Below are positions 26,707 through 37,419 of a DNA stretch of 64,000 nucleotides, in pieces. The notes under the pieces were generated by a model. The model was not told the origin of the DNA. It was given only the letters and a program-made list of their open reading frames with translations, and ran no database searches. The stretch comes from Pseudolactococcus insecticola (lineage in GTDB: Bacteria > Bacillota > Bacilli > Lactobacillales > Streptococcaceae), in NCBI RefSeq assembly GCF_011170065.1, contig NZ_BLLH01000005.1, positions 1-64,000 of the forward strand, in the 5' to 3' direction. Made by a program: the position numbers and the translations under genes. Positions within the stretch are counted from its first letter, which is position 1, and the number at the start of each line of letters is the position of its first letter.

Positions 26707-28683
26707 ATGAAAAAATCTAAAGTAATCAGTATCGGTCTCACCGCAGTCGCAGCGATTGGTGCTATAAGCCTTGCTGCTTGTGGGAATAAATCAGAGTCTA
26801 GCAGTTCTGCCAAAGACTCGACCTACAACTATTATTATGTTCAAGATCCAGAAACATTGGATTATACATTTTCAGGTCAAGCCTACACAACACAAAATAC
26901 CGCTAACTTTGTTGATGGTCTTGTCAGCTATGACCAATACCGTCAGATCGTCCCTGCTTTAGCAACATCATGGAAAGTCTCTGATGATGGCAAAACATAT
27001 ACTTACCAAATCCGTAAAGGCGTCAAATGGGTAGATTCTGACGGTAATGACTACGCAAATGTTAAACCGTCAGACTGGGTGACAGGGCTCAAACATGCCG
27101 CAGATACTCAGTCAGAAACACTTTATCTCGTAGCTGACTCTATCACAGGGCTGTCAGACTATGTAAGCGGTAAAGACAAAGACTTCTCTAAAGTTGGCAT
27201 CAAAGCTGACGATAAAGCAGGTACTTTGACATACACGCTCAATCAACCTGAATCATTCTGGAACTCAAAAGCGACTTATGGTATCTTGTACCCAATCAAT
27301 GCTGAATTCTTAAAAGAAAAAGGCAAGGACTTTGGTAAAGTTTCAACAGATGGTATCTTGTATAACGGTGCGTTTATCGCAACTAAATACGATAATAAAT
27401 CATCTATCGAATACAAAGCCAATGACAGCTACTGGGATAAAAAGAACGTTCATATTAAAGACGTCAAACTGTCTTACTATGATGGTAAAAAACCAGAAGA
27501 CTTGTATAAAGGATTTGAATCTGGTAAATATGTGGCAGCACGCCTTTTCCCAACAATGCCTTACTATAAAAAAGTTGACCAGTCAAATATCATCTGGTCT
27601 GATCAAGGCTCAACAACTTACTACAATAACTTTAACCTAAATCGTCAGAACTATACAAATACAGGGCATAAGACAGATGCTGATAAAGCAGCAACTAAAA
27701 AAGCACTCTTGAACAAAGACTTCCGTCAAGCGATTAGTTTTGCACTAGATAAACAAAAATACCTGGCACAAGCAGTTGGTGAAGCGGGTGCTGAAAAAGC
27801 TATCCGTAACACGCTAGTACCGTATGACTTTGTGAAGATTGACGGTAAAGACTACGGAGATACTGTTCAAACAGACTTGGAAGCAATCGATCCAGTATGG
27901 AAAAATGTTTCAGTTAAGCAAGGTGCAAATGGCACTTACAACCTTGACGCTGCAAAAGCCGCTTTTGCCAAAGCAAAAGCGGCGCTCAAAGCTGAAGGTG
28001 TTGAGGTTTCAAAAGAACAACCAATCACACTTGATGATCCAGTTTTAGAAACATCAACGATTACAATCGCTGCTGAAACTTCAAAAGCCAACTCAATCCA
28101 AGAAGCCTTTGGTGGCGAAGTGAAACTGAACATCATTAAGCTGTCAATGGATGCCTATACAAAAGCAACATTCTCATTCAAAACGGCTGCTGAAGCGGAC
28201 TACGATCTCGGTGGCGGTGGCTGGGGACCAGACTATGCTGACCCATCAACTTATCTAAATATCTTCTCACCTGAGTCTGGTGATGTCTTCAACAAACTTG
28301 GTCTTGAACCTACCGTAAGTGTTCAGGGTGAAGATACTGGTAAAGCAGTGAAAGATGAAATCAACATCAGCGAATACCAAGAACTCTTGGATAAAGCAGC
28401 TGCTATTACGAATGATAATGATGCTCGCTACACTGCCTATGCCAAAGCAGAAGCATGGTTGATTGATAACGCGATTGCCATCCCTTACCAATCAGATGGC
28501 GCTTCACCATCAGTACAACGCATCACACCATTTACAAAAATCAACTCAAACGGTATTGGCGCAACAGACAATTCGTTCAAATACCTGAAACTCCAAGATA
28601 AAGCTGAAACAGCTGCAGACTATGCAAAAGCTAAAAAAGCTTGGGAAGCAAAAGTTGAAGAGAAATCTAAGGACGCTGAATAA
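26707..28683 (+). CDS. oppA: Oligopeptide ABC transporter substrate-binding lipoprotein
   Basis: This 658-residue SBP_bac_5 lipoprotein has a signal peptide with lipobox LAAC at Cys 25. The N-lobe reads DPETLDYTFSGQAYTTQNTANFVDGLV, and the later motifs DYDLGGGGWGPDYADPSTYLN are typical of AmiA/OptA-like peptide binders. It captures peptides at the cell surface for the OppBCDF transporter encoded directly downstream. The gene order A-B-C-D-F matches the streptococcal Ami and the lactococcal Opt operons rather than the lactococcal oppDFBCA order. A hairpin after the gene probably keeps its mRNA more abundant than the permease part. Confidence 0.95.
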   Translation: MKKSKVISIGLTAVAAIGAISLAACGNKSESSSSAKDSTYNYYYVQDPETLDYTFSGQAYTTQNTANFVDGLVSYDQYRQIVPALATSWKVSDDGKTYTYQIRKGVKWVDSDGNDYANVKPSDWVTGLKHAADTQSETLYLVADSITGLSDYVSGKDKDFSKVGIKADDKAGTLTYTLNQPESFWNSKATYGILYPINAEFLKEKGKDFGKVSTDGILYNGAFIATKYDNKSSIEYKANDSYWDKKNVHIKDVKLSYYDGKKPEDLYKGFESGKYVAARLFPTMPYYKKVDQSNIIWSDQGSTTYYNNFNLNRQNYTNTGHKTDADKAATKKALLNKDFRQAISFALDKQKYLAQAVGEAGAEKAIRNTLVPYDFVKIDGKDYGDTVQTDLEAIDPVWKNVSVKQGANGTYNLDAAKAAFAKAKAALKAEGVEVSKEQPITLDDPVLETSTITIAAETSKANSIQEAFGGEVKLNIIKLSMDAYTKATFSFKTAAEADYDLGGGGWGPDYADPSTYLNIFSPESGDVFNKLGLEPTVSVQGEDTGKAVKDEINISEYQELLDKAAAITNDNDARYTAYAKAEAWLIDNAIAIPYQSDGASPSVQRITPFTKINSNGIGATDNSFKYLKLQDKAETAADYAKAKKAWEAKVEEKSKDAE

Positions 28684-28708
28684 AAATTTGGCATATTTCT
28701 ACAAGAAT

Positions 28709-28732
28709 GGGACTGGAAATATCCAGTCTCAC
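28709..28732 (+). terminator. Hairpin between oppA and oppB (partial terminator)
   Basis: GGGACTGG-AAATAT-CCAGTCTC, followed by a weak T-rich stretch. It probably allows partial read-through, giving excess binding protein. Confidence 0.6.
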
Positions 28733-28763
28733 TTTTGTATTTATGGAAATGGTTTGATAATAA

Positions 28764-30260
28764 ATGAAAAAGTATATCTTATTTAGAGCGCTACGCGCTG
28801 TTGTGTCCATTGTGATTGTGACAACGATTATCTATGCGCTAATCTTCAGTTTGATTCCTCGCAGGCAGATTTTCACTAGCGATTCGCAGTACAATACAGT
28901 TGTTGGTATTCCTGATAAACGTGTAGTTTATGAAAATAACGTTTTTGAACGTCAAGGCTACATCAGCTTTCTTGATCAGGGCGAATTCACACAAAAAGTG
29001 AAAAAGATTGATCCTGATTTTGACGGTACAAATACACCTGAAAATAAAAAAGCTGCCAATCAGTGGCTGAAAAAACAGTCTGGTAACTGGGAAGTTAAGC
29101 AGTTGCCTAACAAAAAAACATTTTATGCGGTCAGAGAAATCCCAATCTGGGAGCGTGTCGGTAATTTTTACCGTCATCTCATCCAGATTGACTACCCATG
29201 GAAAATACACGATAAGGCAAATCCAGACTTAAAACGCTATATCAAGTTGACATGGGACAAAGGAAACGGCCCCGCACTGATCGGATCGGGGACCGAGCAT
29301 AAATACCTTATTTATTTTGACAAGACATTTCCATTCATCCATCAGAAAATTGTCACTTTAAATCTCGGTCAGTCCTATCCAACGTTTAGTGGTAGATCTG
29401 TTACAGATGTCATCACAAGTGGTCAGGGTCAAAACTTGACGCATAAGGTCACATTACCAAACGGCAAAATCTTTAATACGTCAATCGATATTCACACGGC
29501 GGTCTATCAAACGCCTAAAAAGCAAAGTGCTCAGATGAAACGTCTGTTTAGCGATGACTATACAAATGTTCAAAATGAATACCAAGATCCGTCTATGCTG
29601 ATGAACTCATTTATCATTGGTGTGGTAGGCGTTATCTTGTCTTATGCGTTGTCTATTCCAATTGCGATCTTTTTGAGTAGGCATGCGGGTCAGTTTATTG
29701 ATCGGTTTGGTCTATTGATTGTGACTTTGTTTATCGCTTTGCCAAGTCTTGCTGTCATTTATTTTGACCGCTTCATTGGGGGTGCGATCGGTATTCCTGA
29801 TTCGTTTACGACTTTTGGTGCGTCAAGTATCAAGTCGTATATCTTGCCAACGATCATCCTTGCACTGTTACAGGTGCCTGGAACGGTCATGTGGATACGA
29901 CGTTATATGATTGACCAACAGTCGTCAGATTATGTCAAGTTTGCGCGGGCAAAAGGTTTGTCAGAAAACGAAATTTCAAGAAATCACATTTTTAAAAATG
30001 CCATGATTCCTATCTCAAATGGGATTCCAGGCTCTATTATCTTAGCGATTGCAGGCGCGACAATGACAGAAACTATTTTCTTAGTCCCTGGTATGGGTAA
30101 AATGTTGCCTGACGCGATTGCAGCTCACAACAATCCAATGGTTATCGGGATAACCTTTATCTTTACAACGTTATCCGTTCTTTCGGTATTACTTGGAGAT
30201 TTGCTGATGCAAGTCATTGATCCACGTATTCAGCTCTCAACAAGTAAAGGAGGCAAATAA
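28764..30260 (+). CDS. oppB: Oligopeptide ABC transporter permease OppB (AmiC type)
   Basis: This 498-residue permease has an N-terminal membrane helix (residues 9-31), a large external insertion (about 35-280) and five C-terminal helices. These carry the EAA-type loop (VKFARAKGLSENEISRNHIFKNAMIP). The length equals streptococcal AmiC and is about 180 residues more than the usual OppB. The insertion lies outside the membrane, between helix 1 and 2, and probably contacts the binding protein. GGT/AATGG precedes the ATG; the ribosome binding site is weak. Confidence 0.93.
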   Translation: MKKYILFRALRAVVSIVIVTTIIYALIFSLIPRRQIFTSDSQYNTVVGIPDKRVVYENNVFERQGYISFLDQGEFTQKVKKIDPDFDGTNTPENKKAANQWLKKQSGNWEVKQLPNKKTFYAVREIPIWERVGNFYRHLIQIDYPWKIHDKANPDLKRYIKLTWDKGNGPALIGSGTEHKYLIYFDKTFPFIHQKIVTLNLGQSYPTFSGRSVTDVITSGQGQNLTHKVTLPNGKIFNTSIDIHTAVYQTPKKQSAQMKRLFSDDYTNVQNEYQDPSMLMNSFIIGVVGVILSYALSIPIAIFLSRHAGQFIDRFGLLIVTLFIALPSLAVIYFDRFIGGAIGIPDSFTTFGASSIKSYILPTIILALLQVPGTVMWIRRYMIDQQSSDYVKFARAKGLSENEISRNHIFKNAMIPISNGIPGSIILAIAGATMTETIFLVPGMGKMLPDAIAAHNNPMVIGITFIFTTLSVLSVLLGDLLMQVIDPRIQLSTSKGGK

Positions 30261-30261
30261 A

Positions 30262-31182
30262 ATGTCAGATAAAAATCTATTTCGTTTTGTTGCACCTTAT
30301 ACAGATGAGTCTGAGAAAATTTCGACACCAACGTATTCCTACTGGAAGAGTGTGAGCCGGAAGTTCTTCTCATCAAAATTAGCCGTAAGTATGCTGATTT
30401 TACTAGCTGTATTACTTTTGCTGAGCTTTATTCAGCCGCTATTTTCTGATTACTCCGTTATCAATGCGGGTAAAATAGATGATTTTAGTCTGCGTTATAT
30501 CCACCCGAATCTTAAATATTGGTTTGGGACAGATGCGACAGGTCAGTCACTGTTTGATGCGGTCTGGGCGGGTGCTAAGACGTCCATTTCGATTGCCGTA
30601 CTAGCCACAGTCATCACAACTGTGATTGGCGTCATTGTTGGCGCCATCTGGGGCTTATCAAAACGTGTTGATAAAGTCATGATTGAAGTCTACAATGTCG
30701 TCAGCAACGTCCCTATGATCCTGATCCTGCTCGTCTTTTCATACGCATTTGGTCAAGGTTTCTGGAACTTGCTTTTAGCTATGAGTATCACATCTTGGGT
30801 GGGAACAGCTTACTTCATTCGTGTCCAAGTCATGATGTACCGTGATCGTGAGTACAACATCGCTTCACGGACATTAGGCACAAAAACGTATACGATGATT
30901 GGCAGAAATATCTTGCCTTATCTCATTTCAGTTATTGTCACTTCGATGAGCGGAACGCTGCCAGGATTTATCTCGTATGAGGTCTTTCTGAGCTATCTTG
31001 GCATTGGTTTGTCACCGGATACACCGTCTCTAGGACGCTTGATTGCACAGTATACAGATAATATCACAAGTGATGCTTATCTGTTTTGGATTCCTGTTGC
31101 TGTGCTTGGCTTAGTTACCATTTCACTTTATCTCGTTGGTCAAACACTTGCCGATGCAAGTGATCCACGGACTCACCAGTAG
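30262..31182 (+). CDS. oppC: Oligopeptide ABC transporter permease OppC (AmiD type)
   Basis: This 306-residue permease begins MSDKNLFRFVAPYTDESEKI and has six predicted membrane helices. The coupling loop reads YNIASRTLGTKTYTMIGRNILP, with FWFGTDATGQSLF-like residues in the first external loop (YWFGTDATGQSLFDAVW). I chose ATG 30262 since AAAGGAGG lies eight bases upstream; a start at 30217 would run inside oppB. It forms the membrane channel with OppB. Confidence 0.94.
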   Translation: MSDKNLFRFVAPYTDESEKISTPTYSYWKSVSRKFFSSKLAVSMLILLAVLLLLSFIQPLFSDYSVINAGKIDDFSLRYIHPNLKYWFGTDATGQSLFDAVWAGAKTSISIAVLATVITTVIGVIVGAIWGLSKRVDKVMIEVYNVVSNVPMILILLVFSYAFGQGFWNLLLAMSITSWVGTAYFIRVQVMMYRDREYNIASRTLGTKTYTMIGRNILPYLISVIVTSMSGTLPGFISYEVFLSYLGIGLSPDTPSLGRLIAQYTDNITSDAYLFWIPVAVLGLVTISLYLVGQTLADASDPRTHQ

Positions 31183-31194
31183 AAAGGGCTTATC

Positions 31195-32247
31195 ATGACA
31201 AATAAAAAAGTAATCCTTTCTGCAAAGGATATTAGTGTTGCGTTTCAAGTGCGTCAAAGGACCTTGCGTGCGATTCGCAATGTCTCCGTTGATTTGCATG
31301 AAGGTGAGACGCTTGCACTAGTTGGCGAGTCGGGCTCTGGTAAGTCTGTTTTTACTAAGGTTTTCACAGGCATGCTGGAGTCAAATGGCTCAGTTGCAAC
31401 AGGTGAAGCGACTTATGGCGACATCAAGTTGACAGATTTTAAGACCAATGCAGATTGGGAAAAAATTCGTGGTGGCGAGATTTCGACTGTTTTTCAAGAT
31501 CCCATGACCTCGCTCAATCCGATCAAAACAATCGGTAGTCAAATCTCTGAAACCATTATCAAGCATCAAAAGAAATCAAAAGAAGAAGCAAAGGCAATTG
31601 CCATTGACCTCATGGATCGTGTTGGCATTCCTGAAGCTGATAAGCGCTATGATGAATATCCTTTCCAGTATTCTGGGGGCATGCGTCAGCGGATCGTGAT
31701 TGCGATTGCACTTGCTTCAAGGCCTAAAATTTTGATCGCTGATGAGCCGACAACGGCGCTTGACGTGACCATTCAGGCACAGATTATTAGCTTGCTAAAA
31801 GAACTCAAAAAAGAGTATGGCTTTGCTATGATTTTCATCACACATGACCTTGGCGTTGTGGCGTCTATTGCAGATAAGGTCGCCGTCATGTATTCAGGTG
31901 AAATTGTCGAGTACGGTACGGTTGAAGAAATCTTTTATGATAGTCGTCATCCTTATACTTGGGCACTTTTATCAAGTCTGCCACAACTTGCGACGAGCGA
32001 AAAACTGTATTCGATCCAAGGCACACCACCATCGCTCTACTCTGAGATTAAAGGCGATGCCTTTGCACCAAGAAATCCGCAGCCGATGGCGATTGATTTT
32101 GAACAAGAACCACCTAAGTTTGAAGTATCTGAGACACATTGGGCAAAAACGTGGTTATTAGATGAGCGTGCACCTAAGCTTGAAAAACCTGATGGCATCC
32201 GAGATATTCATAGCAAGATGGTTGAACTTTATGGGAAGAAGGATTGA
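31195..32247 (+). CDS. oppD: Oligopeptide ABC transporter ATPase OppD
   Basis: This 350-residue ATPase has Walker [10 protein letters not shown] loop [11 protein letters not shown], signature [15 protein letters not shown], Walker [13 protein letters not shown] and switch His in FITHDLG. The C-terminal extension ([21 protein letters not shown]...) is the oligopeptide/dipeptide ATPase C-domain, although the usual cysteines are absent. It pairs with OppF to power import. Confidence 0.95.
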   Translation: MTNKKVILSAKDISVAFQVRQRTLRAIRNVSVDLHEGETLALVGESGSGKSVFTKVFTGMLESNGSVATGEATYGDIKLTDFKTNADWEKIRGGEISTVFQDPMTSLNPIKTIGSQISETIIKHQKKSKEEAKAIAIDLMDRVGIPEADKRYDEYPFQYSGGMRQRIVIAIALASRPKILIADEPTTALDVTIQAQIISLLKELKKEYGFAMIFITHDLGVVASIADKVAVMYSGEIVEYGTVEEIFYDSRHPYTWALLSSLPQLATSEKLYSIQGTPPSLYSEIKGDAFAPRNPQPMAIDFEQEPPKFEVSETHWAKTWLLDERAPKLEKPDGIRDIHSKMVELYGKKD

Positions 32248-32249
32248 AA

Positions 32250-33173
32250 ATGGCTGAAAAACTATTAGAAATTAAAGACCTCTCTATCTCATTTGGTGAA
32301 GGTAAAAATAAAAATATTGCGGTTAAAAATGCCAACTTTGATATTTACAAAGGTGAAACATTTGCCTTGGTAGGTGAGTCTGGCTCAGGCAAAACGACCA
32401 TTGGCCGTGCCGTCATGGGACTCAACCACATCGAGTCAGGTGAGATCATCTTTGATGGCAAAAAAATCAACACCAAGCTATCTAAGTCTGAAAGCGAAGC
32501 ACTGATCAAGGACATCCAGATGATTTTCCAAGATCCAGCAGCGTCGCTCAATGAGCGTGCAACCGTTGACTACGTCATCTCTGAAGGTCTGCGTAACTTT
32601 CATCTCTATGAAGATGAGGCTGAGCGCAAGGAAAAAGTTGAGTCAATGCTAAAAGAAGTCGGACTTTTGCCAGAGCATTTGTCACGCTATCCGCATGAGT
32701 TTTCAGGGGGGCAACGTCAGCGTATTGGGATTGCTCGTGCGCTTGTTATGGAGCCACGTCTTGTGATTGCTGATGAGCCGATTTCGGCGCTTGATGTGTC
32801 GATTCGTGCGCAAGTGCTTAATCTTTTGCAGCGTTTACAAGAAGAAAAAGGTCTGACCTATCTCTTTATTGCGCATGACTTATCAGTGGTGCATTTCATC
32901 AGTGACCGAATTGCCGTGATTTATCATGGAGATATAGTCGAGATGGCTGAAACCGAAGAATTGTTTAACAACCCGATTCACCCTTATACAAAGTCTCTAT
33001 TATCTGCTGTGCCGATTCCTGATCCCGCACTTGAGCGTGAAAAAGAGCTGATCGTCTATGATGACTCGGTGCATGACTATGCGATCGACAAGCCGAGTTT
33101 TCAAGAAATCAAAAAAGGCCATTTTGTCTGGGCTAATGATGCCGAGGCTAAGGTTTATAAAGCTGAAAATTAA
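32250..33173 (+). CDS. oppF: Oligopeptide ABC transporter ATPase OppF
   Basis: This 307-residue ATPase has Walker [10 protein letters not shown] loop [15 protein letters not shown], signature [15 protein letters not shown], Walker [12 protein letters not shown] and switch FIAHDLS. I chose ATG 32250 ([11 protein letters not shown]) because AAGAAGGA ends six bases before it. A TTG at 32244 would overlap oppD but has worse spacing. It is the last gene of the operon and is followed by a terminator fused to the obg promoter. Confidence 0.95.
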   Translation: MAEKLLEIKDLSISFGEGKNKNIAVKNANFDIYKGETFALVGESGSGKTTIGRAVMGLNHIESGEIIFDGKKINTKLSKSESEALIKDIQMIFQDPAASLNERATVDYVISEGLRNFHLYEDEAERKEKVESMLKEVGLLPEHLSRYPHEFSGGQRQRIGIARALVMEPRLVIADEPISALDVSIRAQVLNLLQRLQEEKGLTYLFIAHDLSVVHFISDRIAVIYHGDIVEMAETEELFNNPIHPYTKSLLSAVPIPDPALEREKELIVYDDSVHDYAIDKPSFQEIKKGHFVWANDAEAKVYKAEN

Positions 33174-33181
33174 AAAAATGA

Positions 33182-33216
33182 AACGCGCGCGAAAGCTCGC
33201 GTTTTTTGTTATAATA
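33182..33216 (+). promoter_or_regulatory. oppF terminator fused to obg extended -10 promoter
   Basis: ACGCG-C-GC / GC-T-CGCGT stem with GAAA loop (33184-33203) and a T run leading straight into TGTTATAAT (33208-33216). Confidence 0.75.
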
Positions 33217-33257
33217 GAGATAACTACAGACAAAATACAGAAAATAATAGGTGAGTA

Positions 33258-34577
33258 ATGTCAATGTTTTTAGATACGGCGCGAATTGAAGTCAAGGCTG
33301 GTAAAGGTGGCGATGGTGCCGTCTCTTTCCGTCGTGAAAAATATGTGCCAGATGGCGGGCCTGCAGGTGGCGATGGCGGTCGGGGTGGTGATGTGATTTT
33401 CGTTGTCGACGAAGGCTTGCGCACGCTCATGGACTTTCGTTATAACCGCCATTTTAAGGCAAGACCAGGTGAAAAGGGCATGAATAAAGGCATGCACGGC
33501 CGTGGTTCTGAGGATTTGATTGTTAAGGTACCGCAGGGCACGACGGTTAAAGAGTTTGAAACAGATAAGATTTTGGTGGATTTACTTGCACCAGGCCAGA
33601 CGTTCACGGTTGCGCACGGCGGTCGCGGTGGTCGTGGCAATATCCGTTTTGCAACGGCACGAAACCCTGCACCAGAAATTGCTGAAAATGGGGAACCAGG
33701 TGAGGAACGGACGCTGCTACTGGAACTTCGGGTGTTAGCAGATGTTGGTCTGGTTGGATTTCCATCAGTTGGGAAATCGACTTTGTTGAGTGTGATCTCA
33801 AATGCACGTCCAAAAATCGGCGCATATCATTTTACAACGCTTGTGCCAAACATTGGCATGGTGCGTGTTGGTGACGGCGAAAGCTTTGTTGTTGCTGATA
33901 TGCCAGGATTGATTGAAGGGGCTAGTCAGGGGATTGGTCTTGGAACGCAATTTTTGCGTCATATTGAGCGGACGCGTGTCTTGCTGCACGTCATTGACAT
34001 GAGTGGCATGGAGGGACGCGACCCGTATGATGACTATGTGGCGATAAATGATGAGCTTGAGGGGTATAATCTGCGCCTCATGGAGCGACCGCAAATCATC
34101 GTAGCAAACAAGATGGATATGCCAGATGCTGAAGAAAACTTGGCAGAGTTTAAGGCGAAACTCTTTGCCAATTACGACGAGTTTGAAGCAAAACCACAGG
34201 TATTTCCTGTTTCTGGTATTTCACGTCAAGGCCTACAAAACTTGCTTGAAGCGACAGCTGAACTCTTGAGTGATACACCAGAATTTCCACTTTATGATGA
34301 ATCTGAGTTCGCTGATGGCGATAAAGAAGCCTACTATGGCTTTGATGAGGGAGCTCGTGACTACGAGATTTCCCGTGATGATGACGCGTCATGGATCTTG
34401 TCGGGTGAGAAACTTGAAAAACTCTTTACCATGACAAACTTTGATCATGACGAGTCTGTCTTTAAGTTCGCCCGCCAATTGCGTGGGATGGGCATCGATG
34501 AAGATCTTCGCGCGCGCGGTGCCAAAGACGGTGATATTGTCCGAATTGGCAGCTTTGAGTTTGAGTTTGTAGACTAG
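33258..34577 (+). CDS. obgE: GTPase Obg/CgtA
   Basis: This 439-residue protein has the glycine-rich Obg fold ([33 protein letters not shown]), the G domain with G1 [11 protein letters not shown]3 [12 protein letters not shown] and G4 NKMD, and a C-terminal OCT domain (about 350-430). Obg is an essential GTPase acting in 50S subunit maturation and stress signalling. The ATG follows AGGTGAG, and the gene has its own extended -10 promoter. Confidence 0.97.
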   Translation: MSMFLDTARIEVKAGKGGDGAVSFRREKYVPDGGPAGGDGGRGGDVIFVVDEGLRTLMDFRYNRHFKARPGEKGMNKGMHGRGSEDLIVKVPQGTTVKEFETDKILVDLLAPGQTFTVAHGGRGGRGNIRFATARNPAPEIAENGEPGEERTLLLELRVLADVGLVGFPSVGKSTLLSVISNARPKIGAYHFTTLVPNIGMVRVGDGESFVVADMPGLIEGASQGIGLGTQFLRHIERTRVLLHVIDMSGMEGRDPYDDYVAINDELEGYNLRLMERPQIIVANKMDMPDAEENLAEFKAKLFANYDEFEAKPQVFPVSGISRQGLQNLLEATAELLSDTPEFPLYDESEFADGDKEAYYGFDEGARDYEISRDDDASWILSGEKLEKLFTMTNFDHDESVFKFARQLRGMGIDEDLRARGAKDGDIVRIGSFEFEFVD

Positions 34578-34647
34578 ATTTAGCTATTTTAGCGACAAAC
34601 TGACTAGCCTGAAAATAGCAGATAGAACAGTTGATAAAGGAGGTGTC

Positions 34648-34881
34648 ATGGGAGAGTTTAAAATTATTGGTAACCGTGATGCTGATGGTAATTTTGTTGC
34701 CTCGGCAGATGCATGGCCGCCTGAAAAAATTGAAGCTTTATTTGATCGGTATAATCCCAATCGCAAACTGCGTTTGGCACGTGAAAAGTTGGCTGCTGAG
34801 CAAAATAAGCAGGCTGATTCTGACGCAGTTAAAGCAACTGATAACCAACAAGAAAACAAGAAAGAAGACAGTGCTATTTGA
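34648..34881 (+). CDS. Small hydrophilic protein of unknown function upstream of phoH
   Basis: This 77-residue ORF begins MGEFKIIGNRDADGNFVASADAWPPEKIEALF and has an excellent ribosome binding site (AAAGGAGGTG, 3-6 bases before ATG). The N-terminal 45 residues look folded; the C-terminal 30 are Gln/Lys/Asp-rich and probably disordered. It overlaps the phoH start (TTG inside its stop), so the two are probably translationally coupled. I do not recognise the family. Confidence 0.72.
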   Translation: MGEFKIIGNRDADGNFVASADAWPPEKIEALFDRYNPNRKLRLAREKLAAEQNKQADSDAVKATDNQQENKKEDSAI

Positions 34882-35855
34882 ACTCAGTTGAGATAAAATT
34901 AAATCATCCTGATGATGGGGCAGCACTTTTTGGTGCGCAAGAGAAGCATTTGAAATATCTGGAGGAAGCGCTTGATGTGACGATTCACTTTCGCAGTGAA
35001 ATCGTGCAGATCGTGTCAGACTCGGATGAGAAAAATGAGCTGACACGGCTGACTTTAGAAGCTTTGCTGGTACTCGTCAGTCGTGGTCAATCTGTCAATA
35101 CACCCGATGTCGTAACGGCTCTAACCATGGCACGAAATGGTGAAATCAATAAATTTGTCGCGCTCTACGAAGAGGAGATCACAAAAGATAGTACGGGCAA
35201 GCCGATTCGGGTGAAGACCATTGGTCAGAAGGTCTATGTTGAGGCAATCAATCACCACGATATTACATTTGGCATCGGCCCTGCTGGGACTGGTAAGACT
35301 TATCTAGCGGTGGTGCTTGCGACGACTGCGCTGCGGCGAGGTCAGGTCAAGCGGATCGTTGTGACGAGGCCTGCTGTTGAGGCAGGTGAAAATCTTGGTT
35401 TTTTACCTGGCGATTTGCAGGAAAAAGTAGATCCATATCTGCGTCCGATCTATGATGCGCTGTATAATATCCTTGGGAAAGTGACAGTTGAGCGCATGCT
35501 TGAGCGCGGGACGATAGAAATAGCGCCGCTAGCTTATATGCGTGGTCGGACTTTGGATGATGCGTTTGTGATTTTAGATGAGGCGCAAAATACGACAAGC
35601 ATGCAGATGAAGATGTTTCTGACGCGGCTTGGCTTTAACTCGAAAATGGTTATCAATGGTGATATTAGCCAGATTGACCTGCCAAATCGGACAAAGTCAG
35701 GCTTGATTGATGCCAAAGATAAACTTGGCAAGATAAAGCAAGTGGCGTTTGTTTACTTTTCAGCTAAGGACGTCGTCCGTCATCCGGTTGTTGCGGAGAT
35801 TATCAGGGCTTATGAGTCTGAAGCTGAGACTGAAAAACTGTCTGATGAGTCCTGA
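34878..35855 (+). CDS. phoH: PhoH-like ATPase (PhoH/YbeZ family)
   Basis: This 325-residue protein has Walker A FGIGPAGTGKTYLAV, VEAGENLGFLPGDLQEKVDPYLRPIYD and Walker B FVILDEAQNTT. It belongs to the PhoH2-like/YbeZ family that partners YbeY in rRNA processing and RNA turnover. The start is TTG 34878 overlapping the preceding stop. This start is the best fit because no ATG precedes the conserved KLNHPDDGAALFG region, though the ribosome binding site is poor. ybeY follows after 34 bases. Confidence 0.92.
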   Translation: MNSVEIKLNHPDDGAALFGAQEKHLKYLEEALDVTIHFRSEIVQIVSDSDEKNELTRLTLEALLVLVSRGQSVNTPDVVTALTMARNGEINKFVALYEEEITKDSTGKPIRVKTIGQKVYVEAINHHDITFGIGPAGTGKTYLAVVLATTALRRGQVKRIVVTRPAVEAGENLGFLPGDLQEKVDPYLRPIYDALYNILGKVTVERMLERGTIEIAPLAYMRGRTLDDAFVILDEAQNTTSMQMKMFLTRLGFNSKMVINGDISQIDLPNRTKSGLIDAKDKLGKIKQVAFVYFSAKDVVRHPVVAEIIRAYESEAETEKLSDES

Positions 35856-35889
35856 AAATCAGGCGTGACGTGAGAGGAATCGACAAAAT

Positions 35890-36381
35890 ATGTATATCGA
35901 AATGACAGATAAAACAGGTCAGGTGTCTGATGCACTCCAGCAAGATACCATCAAACTGTTGAATTTTGCGGCGGATTTTATTCACCTGCCTGAGCAAAAA
36001 GAAATGGCTATTACCTATGTCTTAAATGATGAGATTCAGGAGATAAACCGTGAGTATCGTGGTAAAGATGCGCCAACAGATGTGGTGAGTCTGGAGTATG
36101 AGCCAGAAGAAATCGCTTTTGGAGATGATTTTGAGATGCCTGAGGAACTTCAATCTGAGCTTGACGAGCTTGATAGCTATATCGGAGAGCTGTATATCTC
36201 GATTGAGAAAGCGCAGGAGCAGGCTGAAAACTACGGGCATAGCTATGCACGCGAGATGGGATTTTTAGCGGTTCATGGTTTCTTACATATCAATGGCTAT
36301 GACCACATGGTGCCTGAAGATGAAAAAATCATGTTTGCATTACAGGAAGAAATTTTGACTGCTTATGGCCTTACGAGATAA
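35890..36381 (+). CDS. ybeY: Endoribonuclease YbeY
   Basis: This 163-residue metalloprotein has the [11 protein letters not shown] zinc motif near the C-terminus (three His) and the [15 protein letters not shown] segment. YbeY matures 16S rRNA 3' ends and takes part in ribosome quality control. It contains an acidic insertion (about 75-100). The end overlaps dgkA by 17 bases. Confidence 0.95.
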   Translation: MYIEMTDKTGQVSDALQQDTIKLLNFAADFIHLPEQKEMAITYVLNDEIQEINREYRGKDAPTDVVSLEYEPEEIAFGDDFEMPEELQSELDELDSYIGELYISIEKAQEQAENYGHSYAREMGFLAVHGFLHINGYDHMVPEDEKIMFALQEEILTAYGLTR

Positions 36382-36766
36382 AAATTCAGAGAAAAAATGG
36401 AAAAATCGGACAGTCTATGCCTCGCTTGAGTTTGCGCTGACAGGGATTGTGACGGCTTTTCATGAGGAGCGAAATCTTCGCAAACACGCGGTTTCAGCAA
36501 CGCTTGCGATTTTATTTGGTATAATCTTTCGGATTGATAAGGTTGAGTGGCTGTTCTTGCTACTTGCGATTTTTCTGGTGATTTTTGCTGAGATTATCAA
36601 TTCAGCGATTGAAAACGTCGTTGATTTGGCAAGCGACTATCACTTTTCCATGTTGGCAAAAAATGCCAAGGATATGGCTGCAGGTGCAGTCTTGTTCATC
36701 TCTGGCTATGCGGTCATCGTTGGCTGCGTCATTTTCTTGCCAAAAATCTGGGATTTAATCTTTTAA
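36365..36766 (+). CDS. dgkA: Undecaprenol/diacylglycerol kinase DgkA
   Basis: This 133-residue membrane protein has three helices and the DgkA signature [34 protein letters not shown]. In Gram-positives this family phosphorylates undecaprenol, recycling the lipid carrier for wall synthesis. It overlaps ybeY by 17 bases, the usual Firmicute order. Confidence 0.93.
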   Translation: MALRDKNSEKKWKNRTVYASLEFALTGIVTAFHEERNLRKHAVSATLAILFGIIFRIDKVEWLFLLLAIFLVIFAEIINSAIENVVDLASDYHFSMLAKNAKDMAAGAVLFISGYAVIVGCVIFLPKIWDLIF

Positions 36767-37419
36767 CGAAATAGAGAAAATGTCGAAACGTGGGCGTAGC
36801 CTGCGTTTTTTAGTATGTTTGTAGCATGGCGCAGCGTGGTGCCAGTCGTGTAGATGTCATCGAAAATTACGAGTTTTTTCTGGGCCATGTCTGCAGGATT
36901 TTTGAGTGTGAAGGGATTCTCAGACGAGAGGCGTTCATCGCGCGTTTTATGAGATTGGTGCTGGGTATCTGACTTGTCAAGCAGATCGAGATAGGGCAGA
37001 TCTGCAGCGCTTAGAAAGCCTGTGAGTTGATTGAAACCACGGCTCTGAAAACGCTGTGGCGAAACAGGAATGGGCACGATGATCTTGTTTTTGAGACTTG
37101 TCTTGAGTGTGCGATTGAACGCTGTCCGCAGTCTGAAATCACCATTGAATTTATAGCTTTGAAAGTAGGCCTTTGCAAAGTCGTTGTAGTGAAAAATGGC
37201 TGTGTGACGCGTTTGATCATCATCAGAACGCTTTAGACAGTCGCTACAAATCCCCAGCGTACCAGGCTTATAACAGATCTGACAATGTTTTTCTGAGATC
37301 AGTTCAAACTGATCAAAACAAGTTTGACAGACAGTTTCCTGAGTTGGTCGTGACAGAAAAATATCTGAAAAACGAATTTTTGGGATAATCGTATTTTGAC
37401 AAAGCAAGCAGTGTGTCAT
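36763..37419 (-). CDS. comFC: Competence protein ComFC (phosphoribosyltransferase fold)
   Basis: This 218-residue protein has an N-terminal zinc finger with four Cys pairs (CLLCQ, CQTC, CQIC, CSDC) and a PRTase loop [16 protein letters not shown]. ComFC acts with ComFA in importing transforming DNA. Its start codon overlaps the comFA stop, forming a two-gene competence operon. Confidence 0.92.
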   Translation of the reverse strand: MTHCLLCQNTIIPKIRFSDIFLSRPTQETVCQTCFDQFELISEKHCQICYKPGTLGICSDCLKRSDDDQTRHTAIFHYNDFAKAYFQSYKFNGDFRLRTAFNRTLKTSLKNKIIVPIPVSPQRFQSRGFNQLTGFLSAADLPYLDLLDKSDTQHQSHKTRDERLSSENPFTLKNPADMAQKKLVIFDDIYTTGTTLRHATNILKNAGYAHVSTFSLFR